DNA of 64,000 nt from an uncultured Collinsella sp. (GCA_900762325.1 CAAFGG010000017.1:1-64000); one strand, 5' to 3'. Shown: positions 15,235 through 24,661, numbered from the stretch's first letter. A program made the numbers and translations. Notes: generated by a model from the letters alone, not told the origin.

Positions 15235-16197
15235 TCACGATTTTCTCAAGATGTTCGTAATCCAGAGCAATAAAGCGGTCTCCGAATCGGCCGAACCCTT
15301 GAGTGCGAGCTCCACATCGACCGCGCCCTCGAGCGCAGCGACAAGCTCCGCCATAGAAAAGCGGCGCGCCCAGGTCAGATGATTCTTGACCTGCCAGGAC
15401 TGAAGCTTGAGCGTGGCGGCAAGCTCGCGACCTTGCCCGCGCGCATCGAGGGCCTTGGCAACGATAAGCTCACGGATGCGTCCGCACAGCAGGGTGTAGG
15501 TCCACACATAGCTCTTGACGGGCAGCAGATTAAAGAGCTCGAGCGATCGCCGCATATCGCGGGCCGAGACCGCATTGAGAAAGTCCCAAGGTTGGACCTC
15601 GGCCGTGCGCACGATCCAGCGCTCCACATCGGCAAGCTCAATCTGAGGCGCCTCGACCATCTGGGCGAGCTTTGCCAAGTCGTTGTCGAGCATACGGGTG
15701 TTTTCACCCGAGCGTGAGACGAGTTCCTCAGCGGCAGCCATGGAGATGGACTTACCGTGTTGCGTCGCCATCTGCTGTACACGACGCGGAAGCTCCCAGC
15801 GTTTGGTGCCCGAACAGTCGATCACTGCCTTCTTGTCGATCTTGGCGATCGCCTTATACAGGCGCGTGTTCTTGGCAAGCGAGTCGGCAATGATCAGGCA
15901 GACAGTCGTGGGGCTGGGGCTCGCCAGATATTCGACGAGCGGCTCAGAGACCGCCTTGGCGAGCTTTGAGCAGCCGTCGAGAATTACCAGGCGAAACTCG
16001 CTGCCCATGGGAAAGGTGTTGAGCGAGCCGATAATCGATTCGATATCGGGGTCTTTGGTCATGTCGCGCTCGTCGAGGTTGAACTCGACCATGCCCGACT
16101 TTTCCAGACGTGCCTTCATGCGCGAGACAGCGTGGTCACGTTTGACTCCGTCGGTACCGACGATCAGATATGCCGGCAACAGCCCGGTTTCGGACAT
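15235..16197 (-). CDS. holA: DNA polymerase III subunit delta
   Basis: A 320-residue clamp-loader subunit that opens the beta clamp. Family features seen are PAYLIVGTD at the N-terminus, an AAA+-like fold without an active Walker site, NDLAKLAQMVE in the middle and the C-terminal collar domain. Start ATG at 16197 is preceded by GAGGGGAGAGCG. Position between comEC and rpsT is the standard Gram-positive order comEA-comEC-holA-rpsT, which supports the call. Confidence 0.93.
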   Translation of the reverse strand: MSETGLLPAYLIVGTDGVKRDHAVSRMKARLEKSGMVEFNLDERDMTKDPDIESIIGSLNTFPMGSEFRLVILDGCSKLAKAVSEPLVEYLASPSPTTVCLIIADSLAKNTRLYKAIAKIDKKAVIDCSGTKRWELPRRVQQMATQHGKSISMAAAEELVSRSGENTRMLDNDLAKLAQMVEAPQIELADVERWIVRTAEVQPWDFLNAVSARDMRRSLELFNLLPVKSYVWTYTLLCGRIRELIVAKALDARGQGRELAATLKLQSWQVKNHLTWARRFSMAELVAALEGAVDVELALKGSADSETALLLWITNILRKS

Positions 16198-16275
16198 CGC
16201 TCTCCCCTCTCGCAAACTCCCATATTCGTACCGTGCCATTTTAGCCCAGGGTCCCACCGCGCGCCAACGATGTCA

Positions 16276-18573
16276 TCACGACCGTTGGCATCGCATCGTA
16301 AAGCCCTTCGCGGTCGGCGTGATGGTGATATCACCGTGTTCGATGGTGCATGCAAAGGTCCCACCGGCCGCTCGAACCGCATCCACGCACTCGTCGCTGG
16401 GATGACCGTATCGATTCCCCTCGCCGGCGCTTGCAATGGAAAGCTCGGGTCTCAAAACGCCCAGCAACTCACCGTCGACCGAGACCTTCGAGCCGTGATG
16501 TCCCAACTTAAGCACATCGATATCCCCCACCTCCTGCATAAACTCACGTTCCTGGTCAAGCTCGGCATCGCCGGTCAGCAGCATGCGCAAGCGCTTTCCT
16601 TCCTGCGCAAAGGTGAGCAGCAAGACAAGCGAGTCCTCGTTCCCCTCTCCATCCACAGAATCGAATGGCCACATCACGCGGGCGCGAAACGCTCCGAAGT
16701 CGACGGCATCTCCCCGCCTCACCTGGCGATACGAAACGCCGGGGCGGTTTAGAACCTGTGCGGGCGCATCCTCGAGCGCGTCGGCTGCCACGGCAATGGT
16801 CCCAACCGAAAACTGTTCCAGCACTGCAGGCAGGCCGCCCCAATGGTCCTCGTCCCAATGCGTTACAAAGACGGCATCGATATGATGCACATTGTTTCGA
16901 ACGAGCGCGGTGACCACCCGCCCATCGAGCCCGCTATCCACGAGTACCACCGTCGAGCCCTGCCGAACCAAGATCGCATCGGCCTGTCCCACGTCCAGGA
17001 CCGTCACGGAAGGTGGGGCGAATCGATCCCAATAGACATACGGGAGCGCCGCCAGAAAGACCAAACACGCGAGCCCCGCCGCCATGGGACGAGCACGGGG
17101 ACGAGGCCACCAAACCAGCAAGATCGCGAGGGCCATCGGAACAAGGAAAACCCCTATCGAGTCGGGTGGCACGCTCACCGATGCGCCCGGTATCGCAGCG
17201 AGGAGCTGCTCAAAGAACAGTGCACAGCGGGCGTCGATTATGGGCACCAAGAGCGCCCAAGGCTGCAGCAAAGGCACGAGCGATAAGGGCGCCAGCACGA
17301 CCGAGACGGCAAGCAGTACGCTCACCACGGGGCCGATGATCGCATTCGCGAGCGGTGCGATCAACGAAAGCGTCCCAAAGGCCGGAATCGTGATGGGCAA
17401 CGTCGCCAACTGCGAGCATAACGTGACGGAGATCATACCGGTCACAGCCGACGGCACACCAAGCTCACCCAGGGCGAAGGTGGCATAGGGGCAAAAACAC
17501 AAGATGGCGAAGACACTCACGCACGATAACTGAAAGCCCATCTCAAACAACACCGTCGGACGCAGCAGCACAAAGATCGACATGGTCATGAAAAGCGCGG
17601 AAAGGCCATGGCGACGACGTCCGGCACCGTTGACGGCAAGCGTTGCGAACACCGTGCAGCACGCGCGCACGGCCGATGACGAGGCACCGGTAAAGGCAGT
17701 GAAGGACACAAGCGCGGCCGCAAGCATCGCACGCTGCAGCCCACGCGGACAACGCGTCTTTTGCAATACGGTCTCGAGCACAAAGCCCACGATCGCCAAG
17801 TGGCTGCCCGAGACGGCGATGAGATGAGCCGTGCCCGTTACCGAAAACCAATCGCCCGCCGGCTGCGCGCGCAGCTCGGAAGAACGGCCGCAGACGACAC
17901 CGGCGATGAGCGCACGGGCGGGATCGGCAACGGGATCGACGGCATCGAGGAGCGCGCTACGAAATCGAAGCAACAAGCTCGGCGAGCCACCTTGAATCGA
18001 TACGATCCGGACGGCCTTGACCTTTCTCACCTCGCCGCGCAAAACGCGCGAACGCTCATAGGAATCATTCGAAAAGGGCAAGATTCGCCCAATCACCCGA
18101 ACGCGACAGCCGGCATCGAGGCTTCGGTCACATGAAAGGCGAACTGCCCCCAATCGCTTCCCTTTTGCATAGGCATCGCAGGTGTAGGAATAGGTCTCCT
18201 CGTTAATGGATGGGTCACCCTGCACCACAAATTCAAGGGAGCTTGCCGCCCGTCCGTCGAGAGCGCGCGAAGCGTGCAGCGCACTTGCGGACCACAATGC
18301 AGAAACCAGTGCGCCCGCAACGACACCGACCGACGCGGCATAGATTCCTCGTTTCCATCGCGCTACCCAGGGGCATGCTTTGCCCAATGCAGCGAGCGTC
18401 ACGGCAAATACCGATAAGAACCAACATGTCCTTATGTCCCACGAGCCCTCGCCAAGCAGGACATCGGCAGCCGCATTAAGAACCAACGCGCTCGCCCCGG
18501 CAAGGCCTGCAAAGAACGCCGCCAACCACGGAATCAAAGGACGAGGCGGCATTTCGCGCTCGCGCACATTCAT
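16276..18573 (-). CDS. comEC: DNA internalization-related competence protein ComEC/Rec2
   Basis: A 765-residue membrane channel protein for uptake of single-stranded DNA. It has hydrophobic N-terminal helices, an OB-like region, a competence domain with many transmembrane segments (about 230-500) and a C-terminal metallo-beta-lactamase domain with HWDEDHWGG and LKLGHHGSK, which may degrade the non-transforming strand. Start ATG at 18573 overlaps the comEA stop in ATGA, so translation is coupled. The gene is full length with no breaks, suggesting a working DNA uptake system, although the pseudopilus genes are not in this window. Confidence 0.93.
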   Translation of the reverse strand: MNVREREMPPRPLIPWLAAFFAGLAGASALVLNAAADVLLGEGSWDIRTCWFLSVFAVTLAALGKACPWVARWKRGIYAASVGVVAGALVSALWSASALHASRALDGRAASSLEFVVQGDPSINEETYSYTCDAYAKGKRLGAVRLSCDRSLDAGCRVRVIGRILPFSNDSYERSRVLRGEVRKVKAVRIVSIQGGSPSLLLRFRSALLDAVDPVADPARALIAGVVCGRSSELRAQPAGDWFSVTGTAHLIAVSGSHLAIVGFVLETVLQKTRCPRGLQRAMLAAALVSFTAFTGASSSAVRACCTVFATLAVNGAGRRRHGLSALFMTMSIFVLLRPTVLFEMGFQLSCVSVFAILCFCPYATFALGELGVPSAVTGMISVTLCSQLATLPITIPAFGTLSLIAPLANAIIGPVVSVLLAVSVVLAPLSLVPLLQPWALLVPIIDARCALFFEQLLAAIPGASVSVPPDSIGVFLVPMALAILLVWWPRPRARPMAAGLACLVFLAALPYVYWDRFAPPSVTVLDVGQADAILVRQGSTVVLVDSGLDGRVVTALVRNNVHHIDAVFVTHWDEDHWGGLPAVLEQFSVGTIAVAADALEDAPAQVLNRPGVSYRQVRRGDAVDFGAFRARVMWPFDSVDGEGNEDSLVLLLTFAQEGKRLRMLLTGDAELDQEREFMQEVGDIDVLKLGHHGSKVSVDGELLGVLRPELSIASAGEGNRYGHPSDECVDAVRAAGGTFACTIEHGDITITPTAKGFTMRCQRS

Positions 18574-19280
18574 ATGCAAATGCAATCTTTGATCTTGGCG
18601 AACTTCTTCTCGCCGATGCCCGAGACCCGCATCAGGTCTTCAATCGAGGTAAATGGCCCGTTTTGCGTTCGCTCATCGATAATCGACTGGGCCATGGAGG
18701 GACCGACGCCGGAGAGCGTCTGCAGTTCGGCGGCGTTCGCCGTATTGATATTTACCAGATCACTCGCGACGGATGCACTGGCAGACGCCTCACCGGGTCC
18801 AGATCCAGCGACGTCGCTAACCGTCTGCTGCTCTCCTACGTGCGGCACATAAATCTTCTGTCCGTCGACTACTCTAGAAGCTCGATTAAGGCCCGCGACA
18901 TCGGCCTCGGGCGTAAGCCCGCCGGCAGCATCAATCGCCTGCGCCACGCGCGCACCTTCCCGCAGGCGATAGACGCCCGGCGTCACTACGGCCCCGTCAA
19001 CATCGACATAGACCTCACTGGCCGCAATTGCCTTTTTCGAATCACTCGAAGGATCGCCATCATCGGAAGCGCCCGCAGAACCCGTATCCGCCCGCTCAAC
19101 CGACGTGGCATCACGATCAAACGACACCCCATCGGATTCGCCGCCCCACGTTGCCATAGCTAACCCACTCGCCATCGCAATAACGACAAGCATCGCCACG
19201 ACCACCGCCTTGTGCTCGAGCAGCTTTCCCGCCCAGCGATCCATTCGTTTGACCCGTTCGTGTTGTTCGCGCTGTGCCAT
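18570..19280 (-). CDS. comEA: Competence protein ComEA (DNA receptor)
   Basis: A 236-residue membrane-anchored DNA-binding protein. A single transmembrane helix lies at about residues 27-47, followed by an acidic, Ser-rich linker, a SLBB domain (VYVDVDGAVVTPGVYRLREG region) and a C-terminal helix-hairpin-helix pair (NINTANAAELQTLSGVGPSM and RVSGIGEKKFAKI). ComEA captures double-stranded DNA outside the membrane and passes it to ComEC. Start ATG at 19280 follows GGGAGGTG. It leads the comEA-comEC-holA run. Confidence 0.93.
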   Translation of the reverse strand: MAQREQHERVKRMDRWAGKLLEHKAVVVAMLVVIAMASGLAMATWGGESDGVSFDRDATSVERADTGSAGASDDGDPSSDSKKAIAASEVYVDVDGAVVTPGVYRLREGARVAQAIDAAGGLTPEADVAGLNRASRVVDGQKIYVPHVGEQQTVSDVAGSGPGEASASASVASDLVNINTANAAELQTLSGVGPSMAQSIIDERTQNGPFTSIEDLMRVSGIGEKKFAKIKDCICI

Positions 19281-19451
19281 AGCAAACACCTCCCAACACT
19301 ATCGTGTCAGGCGAGAGGGGTCGCAGCGCCCGGGTTCACACATCGTCGCTCACGGTCTAACCAAAACCCGACCAAAACCTTGCAGAAAAGTGTCCATTTA
19401 TTCAGGCACGCGTCGCCAAATGAACAATTTAGAAGCAAACGCCCAGATAGC

Positions 19452-19484
19452 AAAAGGCCGACGATGCAAAAACATCGCCGGCCT
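19452..19484 (-). terminator. Intrinsic terminator of thiI
   Basis: On the minus strand AGGCCGGCGATG pairs with CATCGTCGGCCT, with one mismatch, around a T-rich loop and is followed by TTTTGCT. It sits just after the thiI stop; the rest of 19281-19451 is the comEA upstream region with no clear promoter. Confidence 0.8.
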
Positions 19485-19494
19485 ATGCAACAAA

Positions 19495-20739
19495 TTACTC
19501 GTGATCTTGGTATATCTCACGCGGAGCGAGCTCCGAATGTTTGCGTTTTAAGGTCTTGGGGGCCTTATACGTGTTGCTGCCAAAATCGATATACTCGGTC
19601 TGTTTGAGCAGGCGCCCGATCATCTCCTCGTGATCGAACAGCTCCCAGGCCTCATGCACGGCATCGAGCTTGGCATGTGTCTCGGGACGACGCGGCATAA
19701 AGAGCGTGCAGCAATCGGGAGCCGCCTCAGTCGAGATATCAAACGTGCCGATCTCCTGGGCTCGCGCAATGATCTCCTGCTTATCAGAACCAATGAGCGG
19801 ACGGAACACGGGAATCTTCACGGCCTCGTTAACGGCCATGATGTTCTCAAGCGTTTGGGAGGCAACCTGCCCAAGCGATTCGCCCGTAACGATAGCCTTG
19901 GCACCCTCGATGTGTGCAATGCGCTCGGCAACCGAATACATAATGCGGCGATACATAATCACGCGCAGGTTGCTGGGACAGGTAACCGAAATCTCACGCT
20001 GGCAGTCGCCAAACGGCACCACGTACAGGCGGCCGATCTGGACACCTGGCTCAAGCGCACGGATGATGTCCTGCACCAAATACTCGCTCGTATCGGGCGT
20101 CTGCGGACGACCGGAGAAATGTACCGGCACGCACACCGCGCCGCGACGCGCGAGCATCCAGGTCGCCACCGGAGAATCGATACCCGACGACAACAGCGTC
20201 ACGACCTTGCCGGCAGAACCCACCGGCAGACCGCCGATGCCACGCTCGGAGCGCGCATACACGTAGACGCTACCCTGGACCACCAGTACGTGCACCATCG
20301 CATCGGGGTCGTGCATTTGAACCTTTTTATCGGGGAAGGCCTCACACAGTACCTCGCCCACCTGACGATTGATATCGATCGAGGTGAGCTCATAGTCAGT
20401 ATTGGAGCGCTTGGCGTGCACCTTAAACGAATCGAAGAAACCAAACTCGCGCAGCGCCTTGACGGCGGCGGCGCAGTACTCCTGCGGGTCGCGATTGGTG
20501 TGATACGCCAAAGACACACGGGCAACGCCGGGAACGGTGCGAATGACACGCGCCGCCTCATCGGCCTGATGTTCGTTAAAGGTCACGAGGATATAACCGG
20601 AAATTCGAGACACGGCATTCACGGAAAAGGCGGCCAAGGCCGCCTTGATGTTATCCATGAGGATATGCTCAAAATGTGCGCGGTTCTTGCCCTTCAGTCC
20701 AACCTCGTGATAGTGGACCAGGCAGACGCGAGCCGCCAT
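19495..20739 (-). CDS. thiI: tRNA 4-thiouridylation / thiamine synthesis protein ThiI
   Basis: A 414-residue sulfurtransferase. It has an N-terminal ferredoxin-like/THUMP tRNA-binding region (1-165) and a PP-loop ATP pyrophosphatase domain with LLSSGIDSPVATWML. The enterobacterial C-terminal rhodanese domain is absent, as in Bacillus-type ThiI, so sulfur must be delivered by a separate cysteine desulfurase; a Cys pair in the PDCCTLFMPRRP region may take part. The stop is followed by a terminator. It begins right next to the rpoZ stop and is probably cotranscribed with rpoZ, gmk and mihF. Confidence 0.93.
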   Translation of the reverse strand: MAARVCLVHYHEVGLKGKNRAHFEHILMDNIKAALAAFSVNAVSRISGYILVTFNEHQADEAARVIRTVPGVARVSLAYHTNRDPQEYCAAAVKALREFGFFDSFKVHAKRSNTDYELTSIDINRQVGEVLCEAFPDKKVQMHDPDAMVHVLVVQGSVYVYARSERGIGGLPVGSAGKVVTLLSSGIDSPVATWMLARRGAVCVPVHFSGRPQTPDTSEYLVQDIIRALEPGVQIGRLYVVPFGDCQREISVTCPSNLRVIMYRRIMYSVAERIAHIEGAKAIVTGESLGQVASQTLENIMAVNEAVKIPVFRPLIGSDKQEIIARAQEIGTFDISTEAAPDCCTLFMPRRPETHAKLDAVHEAWELFDHEEMIGRLLKQTEYIDFGSNTYKAPKTLKRKHSELAPREIYQDHE

Positions 20740-21021
20740 TTAGGCTTCAGCAACCTTGTGGCCGAGCGCCTTCTCGTAACGGGCCTCATCGTAAGAGATG
20801 TCGCCGTCGACAATCTCGTCCATAGCCATCGAGATGGTATCGGCACCGGAAAGCCCGATGGTAATGTCATCGACATCCTGGACGGCAAGCACGCGGTTGT
20901 GCTGGCCACGCAGCATGCTATTGATGTCGCAGGCGCGCTTGGAGGCAAGCGAAGCGAGCAGGAAGCGGTTGTGATCGGTCTTCTCCAGAAGATCGTCAAT
21001 GCAAGGCTTTACAACGGACAC
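20740..21021 (-). CDS. rpoZ: DNA-directed RNA polymerase subunit omega
   Basis: A 93-residue polymerase assembly subunit. The PCIDDLLEKTDHNRFLLASLASKRA stretch contains the conserved core, and the C-terminus carries the SYDEARYEKAL helix. The start is GTG at 21021, 5 nt beyond the gmk stop, behind a purine-rich AAAGGATCTGAGG. The order mihF-gmk-rpoZ is conserved in Actinobacteria and supports the call despite the short length. Confidence 0.9.
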   Translation of the reverse strand: MSVVKPCIDDLLEKTDHNRFLLASLASKRACDINSMLRGQHNRVLAVQDVDDITIGLSGADTISMAMDEIVDGDISYDEARYEKALGHKVAEA

Positions 21022-21026
21022 GGACC

Positions 21027-21596
21027 TCAGATCCTTTCATGCATATCGAGAACGCGAACGAGCTCGTCGGTCGCGCGGTCGAGATCGTCATTCACCACGA
21101 CGTCGTCGTAGCGGTCGGCAAGGGCAAGCTCATCGGCGGCGTTTGCCATACGCAGCTCAATCGTCTCGGGCGTCTCGGTACCGCGACCGACCAGACGTTC
21201 GCGGAGCACCTCAAGCGAAGGCGGCTTGATAAAGATCAGCACGGACTCGGGGAAACGCTCCTTCACCTGCAGGGCGCCCTGGACATCGATCTCCAAAATC
21301 AGAGACGAACCAGAGGCGAGCTTGGACTGGACCTCGCTCACCAACGTGCCGTAGCAGTTACCGTGGACCTCGGCCCACTCAACAAACTCACCGTTTGCCA
21401 CGCGGCGGTCGAACTCCTCGCGCGTCAGAAAAAAGTAGTTGACGCCGTCGACCTCACCTTTGCGTGGTGCTCGCGTGGTAGCCGAAACCGTCAGGCCCAG
21501 GTTCGAGCGGCGCTCGCGCACACGAGTGACGAGCGTACCCTTGCCTGCGCCTGACGGTCCAGAAATCACAAAGAGCTTGGAATCCTGAGCGCTCAC
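21027..21596 (-). CDS. gmk: Guanylate kinase
   Basis: A 189-residue kinase converting GMP to GDP with ATP. The P-loop is GPSGAGKGTL at residues 13-22, followed by the GMP-binding SATTRAPRKGEVDGVNYFF stretch and the lid region. Length fits. The start is GTG at 21596, directly abutting the mihF stop (TAAGTG), so initiation is probably coupled to mihF termination. Confidence 0.97.
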   Translation of the reverse strand: MSAQDSKLFVISGPSGAGKGTLVTRVRERRSNLGLTVSATTRAPRKGEVDGVNYFFLTREEFDRRVANGEFVEWAEVHGNCYGTLVSEVQSKLASGSSLILEIDVQGALQVKERFPESVLIFIKPPSLEVLRERLVGRGTETPETIELRMANAADELALADRYDDVVVNDDLDRATDELVRVLDMHERI

Positions 21597-21905
21597 TTAT
21601 TTGGTCAGCTGCTCGAGGAGCTGCTCGCGCTGACGGACGCCGAGGCCCTGGACGCGACGGGTAGCGGAGATACCGAGCTCCTCCATGATCTTGGCGGCCT
21701 TGGCCTTGCCATAACCAGGAAGAGACTCAATGAGGGTGGAAACCTTCATGCGGGAAGCGATGGGGTCATCGGAGTTGAGCACGGACTCGAGGGACTTCTC
21801 GCCCTTCTTGATCTGCTCGCGAAGCTCAGCGCGGGCGTGACGTGCGGCAGCAGCCTTCTCAAGAGCCTGCTTGCGCTGCTCATCGGTAAGCTGAGGGAGT
21901 GCCAT
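21597..21905 (-). CDS. mihF: Actinobacterial integration host factor (MihF)
   Basis: A 102-residue nucleoid-associated protein. The family features are a helical N-terminus (LTDEQRKQALEKAAAARHAR) and a helix-two-turn-helix DNA-binding core around IESLPGYGKAKAAKIMEELG. It is unrelated in fold to proteobacterial IHF but was named for supporting phage L5 integration. Start ATG at 21905 is preceded by GGAGGTACGA; an in-frame TTG four codons earlier lies in the ribosome binding site and is discarded. It is first of mihF-gmk-rpoZ-thiI behind a likely extended -10 promoter. Confidence 0.93.
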   Translation of the reverse strand: MALPQLTDEQRKQALEKAAAARHARAELREQIKKGEKSLESVLNSDDPIASRMKVSTLIESLPGYGKAKAAKIMEELGISATRRVQGLGVRQREQLLEQLTK

Positions 21906-21949
21906 TCGTACCTCCAAGTAGTTGGGTTATATCTGATTCAATAATTGGC

Positions 21950-21958
21950 ATTTTAGCA
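21950..21958 (-). promoter_or_regulatory. Extended -10 promoter for mihF-gmk-rpoZ-thiI
   Basis: TGCTAAAAT on the minus strand is an extended -10 (TGn plus TAAAAT) about 45 nt upstream of the mihF start. The best -35 candidate (TTGGGC) is spaced 20 nt away, which is long, so the extended element would carry most of the recognition. Confidence 0.5.
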
Positions 21959-22041
21959 CGTAGAACGTACAAAATGCCCAATCGCGGCTCCATAGGTTAG
22001 ACGATACCCGCAAAAAGTGCAATATACTGCGCCCAAAGTTA

Positions 22042-22099
22042 AGCCCCTGACCTGCGATTCCACACAAAGGATGGGAAAGTTTACGCAGGCACAGGGGCT
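22042..22099 (-). terminator. Long hairpin after pyrF, possible terminator of the pyr operon
   Basis: AGCCCCTG (22042-22049) pairs with CAGGGGCT (22092-22099) and CCTGCG (22051-22056) with CGCAGG (22084-22089), enclosing a 27-nt loop. It lies about 45 nt after the pyrF stop. There is no proper T-run on either strand, so a terminator role is uncertain. Its 5' side resembles the hairpin at 108-162. Confidence 0.4.
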
Positions 22100-22144
22100 A
22101 TTTTGTGCTAATGAGACCCAAAAGTGGTGACTTAGGGGAATCTT

Positions 22145-22861
22145 TTACGCGACGTTTTCGACCAGCTCGGCGACGATGGCGTCAAAGGCGGCAACCGGAT
22201 CGTCGGCGCCGGTGATGGGACGGCCCACCACAATATGACTTGCACCGCGCTCGATAGCCTGGGAAGGCGTCGCCACGCGGGACTGGTCACCAAGGGCGGC
22301 ACCCACCGGACGCACGCCCGGAGTCACGATCAGGGCATCAGAACCCAGCAGCTCACGCATGTCGTGAGCCTCCATCGGCGAGCACACGATGCCATCGATG
22401 CCGTTGGCCTGAGCGAGCTTTGCCAGGCGGGCGGCCTCCTCGGACACGGGCGACTCGACGCCGATCTCGCTCAAGGCATCCTGATTCATGCTCGTGAGCA
22501 CGGTGATGGCGACGAGCTTGGCGCGGTCCTCGCGCGCCTCCTCGGCACCCTCGCGGCAGGCAGCGAGCATGGCGCCCGAACCCAAGCCGTGAACCGAGAG
22601 CAGGTCGGCACCAGCAAGCGAGGCCGAACGGGCGGCGCCGCGAACCTGATGCGGAATATCATGGAACTTAAGGTCGAGGAAAACCTTAAAGCCCAAATCC
22701 TTGAACGTCTTGACGATCTCAGGACCCTCGGCGTAATAGAGCGTCATGCCAACCTTGAGCCAGGCGGCATGGCCCGAAAGCTCGTGGGCAAGCTCGAGCG
22801 CACGCTCACGGTCGCAGTCGAGAGCGACGATAACACGGTCGCGGGCATCGGTCTCTAGCAT
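22145..22861 (-). CDS. pyrF: Orotidine 5'-phosphate decarboxylase
   Basis: A 238-residue TIM-barrel enzyme converting OMP to UMP, the last step of de novo UMP synthesis. The active-site signature FLDLKFHDIPHQV, with Asp and Lys charge residues, is near residue 58-70, and TPGVRP and VVGRPIT phosphate-binding motifs are at the C-terminus. Start ATG at 22861 gives MLETDARDRVIVALD and overlaps the pyrD stop by 7 nt; longer readings run back into pyrD and are shadow. Last gene of pyrR-B-C-K-D-F. Confidence 0.96.
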   Translation of the reverse strand: MLETDARDRVIVALDCDRERALELAHELSGHAAWLKVGMTLYYAEGPEIVKTFKDLGFKVFLDLKFHDIPHQVRGAARSASLAGADLLSVHGLGSGAMLAACREGAEEAREDRAKLVAITVLTSMNQDALSEIGVESPVSEEAARLAKLAQANGIDGIVCSPMEAHDMRELLGSDALIVTPGVRPVGAALGDQSRVATPSQAIERGASHIVVGRPITGADDPVAAFDAIVAELVENVA

Positions 22862-23763
22862 TCGAACGCACCTACCAGTTCGTTGATGTCCTTCACGCCC
22901 TGAGACTCGGCCCAGGCCTCGAGCTCGTGCGCGATCTTGAGCGAAGCGCACGGATCGACGAAGTTGGCCATGCCGACCGACACGCAGGTGGCGCCGGCCA
23001 GAATAAACTCGGCCGCATCCTCGCCCGTCATGACGCCGCCGACACCGTTGATGGGGATATCGACGGCCTGGGCAACCTCCCAGACCATGCGCACGGCGAT
23101 GTGGTGGCACAGCGGGCCCGAAAGGCCGCCCTTGGGCTTGGCCACGCGGGACTTGCGGGTATGGACGTCAATGGCCATGCCCTGGATGGAGTTGATGACC
23201 GAAAGGCCGTCGGCACCGGCAGCCTCGAGGGCCTTGGCAATCTCGGCAACGTTAACCGGAGCCATCTTTACGAACAGCGGCTTATCGGTCACCTTGCGGC
23301 AGGCAGCCATAACGGAAGAGGCGCCCTCGGGCGTGGAGCCCATGGCGGCACCGCCGGCGGCGATATTAGGGCAGCTCACGTTGATCTCGTAGCCGGCAGC
23401 CCAGGGGCACAGTTCGACATACATCTCGAGTGCGCGGACAAACTCGTCAACGGAGTGGCCGGCAACCTGACAGATGACCTGGCAGCCGTCCTTGGACAGC
23501 TGTTCGAGCCACGGACCGGACTCGCGGGCAAAGGCGGCCACGCCGGGGTTCTGAAGGCCCACGGAGTTGATCATACCGCCGGGAATCTCGGCCATGCGGG
23601 GCGCGGGGTTGCCGGGCCAGGGCTCGGCAGCGCAACCCTTGGTGGTGATGGCGCCCAGCTGGGAAACATCAAAGAAGTTCTGGAACTGCCATCCGTAGCC
23701 AAAGGTACCGGCTGCGGTGTTGATGGGGTTCTGCATCTTGACGCCGCCGAAATCGACGGCCAT
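22855..23763 (-). CDS. pyrD: Dihydroorotate dehydrogenase, class 1B catalytic subunit
   Basis: A 302-residue FMN enzyme oxidising dihydroorotate to orotate. The family start MAVDFGGVKMQNPINTAAGTFG, the substrate loop INVSCPN with the class 1B catalytic Cys, and GVGGVMTGEDAAEF are present. It pairs with PyrK, which passes electrons to NAD. ATG at 23763 is chosen by alignment to the family; a GTG two codons earlier (23769) is equally possible, since no strong ribosome binding site separates them. It starts within 20 nt of the pyrK stop. Confidence 0.95.
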   Translation of the reverse strand: MAVDFGGVKMQNPINTAAGTFGYGWQFQNFFDVSQLGAITTKGCAAEPWPGNPAPRMAEIPGGMINSVGLQNPGVAAFARESGPWLEQLSKDGCQVICQVAGHSVDEFVRALEMYVELCPWAAGYEINVSCPNIAAGGAAMGSTPEGASSVMAACRKVTDKPLFVKMAPVNVAEIAKALEAAGADGLSVINSIQGMAIDVHTRKSRVAKPKGGLSGPLCHHIAVRMVWEVAQAVDIPINGVGGVMTGEDAAEFILAGATCVSVGMANFVDPCASLKIAHELEAWAESQGVKDINELVGAFEC

Positions 23764-23777
23764 GTTCACGGTACCCA

Positions 23778-24569
23778 CTAGAAGACCACCACCTTGGAAG
23801 CATCGAACACGGGGCCGCACATGCAAGCACCCTTCATACCGTCGACCGTTTCGACATTGCAGGTGTTGCAGGCGCCAAAGCCACAGCTCATCATGCGCTC
23901 AAGCGACACCTCGCAGTACGCACCGGCCTCGGCAGCGGCAGCGGCGACTTTCTTCATCATGACAGCGGGGCCGCAGCTGGCCACATAGTCGTAGCCGCCC
24001 TCGCCGAGCAGCTCGGCTGCCGGGTCGGTGCAAAAACCGTGCGTGCCCAGCGTGCCATCGTCGGTGCACACGTTAACCGTGGCGCCCAACGCGCGGAACT
24101 CATCGACACCCACGGCCTTGGAAGCGGTGCCAAAGCCCAGGCAAACGTCGACATCCACGCCCTGCTCGGCAAGCATGCCGGCGAGGCACAGCACGGGCGG
24201 AACACCGATGCCGCCCGCCACGAGCAGCGCCTTCCTGGTGCCCTCGGGAACAAGCCAGCCGCGGCCGCCAGGGCCCAACAGGTTGGACTTGGAGCCGGGG
24301 GTCATCTGCGACAGGCGACGGGTGTCGTCGCCCACGACGGCGTACCACAGCTCGACGGTACCGGCCTCGGCGTCGGCGCGATAGAAGCTCAAGGGCACGC
24401 GAAGCAGAGAGGAAGCATCGCCGGGCACGGCGATGTTCACAAACTGACCGGGCTTGAGCGCACTTGCAAGCTTGGGGGCCGAGATGACGAGCGAGAAGAT
24501 GCCGTCGGCGATCTCCCGGTTCGAGACGACCTCGAAGTCGTGCATGCGTGCAGTGGAAGGTGTGGGCAT
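23778..24569 (-). CDS. pyrK: Dihydroorotate dehydrogenase electron transfer subunit PyrK
   Basis: A 263-residue flavoprotein of the ferredoxin-reductase type. It has an N-terminal FAD-binding beta-barrel with RVPLSFYRAD, a NAD-binding half with LLVAGGIGVPPVLCLA, and a C-terminal 2Fe-2S loop with MMSCGFGACNTCN plus GACMCGP. It moves electrons from PyrD to NAD+, suited to an anaerobe. Start ATG at 24569 follows GGAGCGTCT. It lies between pyrC and pyrD in the operon, with a 92-nt gap to pyrC in which no feature was recognised. Confidence 0.96.
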   Translation of the reverse strand: MPTPSTARMHDFEVVSNREIADGIFSLVISAPKLASALKPGQFVNIAVPGDASSLLRVPLSFYRADAEAGTVELWYAVVGDDTRRLSQMTPGSKSNLLGPGGRGWLVPEGTRKALLVAGGIGVPPVLCLAGMLAEQGVDVDVCLGFGTASKAVGVDEFRALGATVNVCTDDGTLGTHGFCTDPAAELLGEGGYDYVASCGPAVMMKKVAAAAAEAGAYCEVSLERMMSCGFGACNTCNVETVDGMKGACMCGPVFDASKVVVF

Positions 24570-24661
24570 AGACGCTCCAATCCCCCATGCGGTTGCATGG
24601 TCAAAACGAACAGAAAGCGCGGCACCGCAAGGGCACCGCGCACAAAAGCGATAAGGCTATG

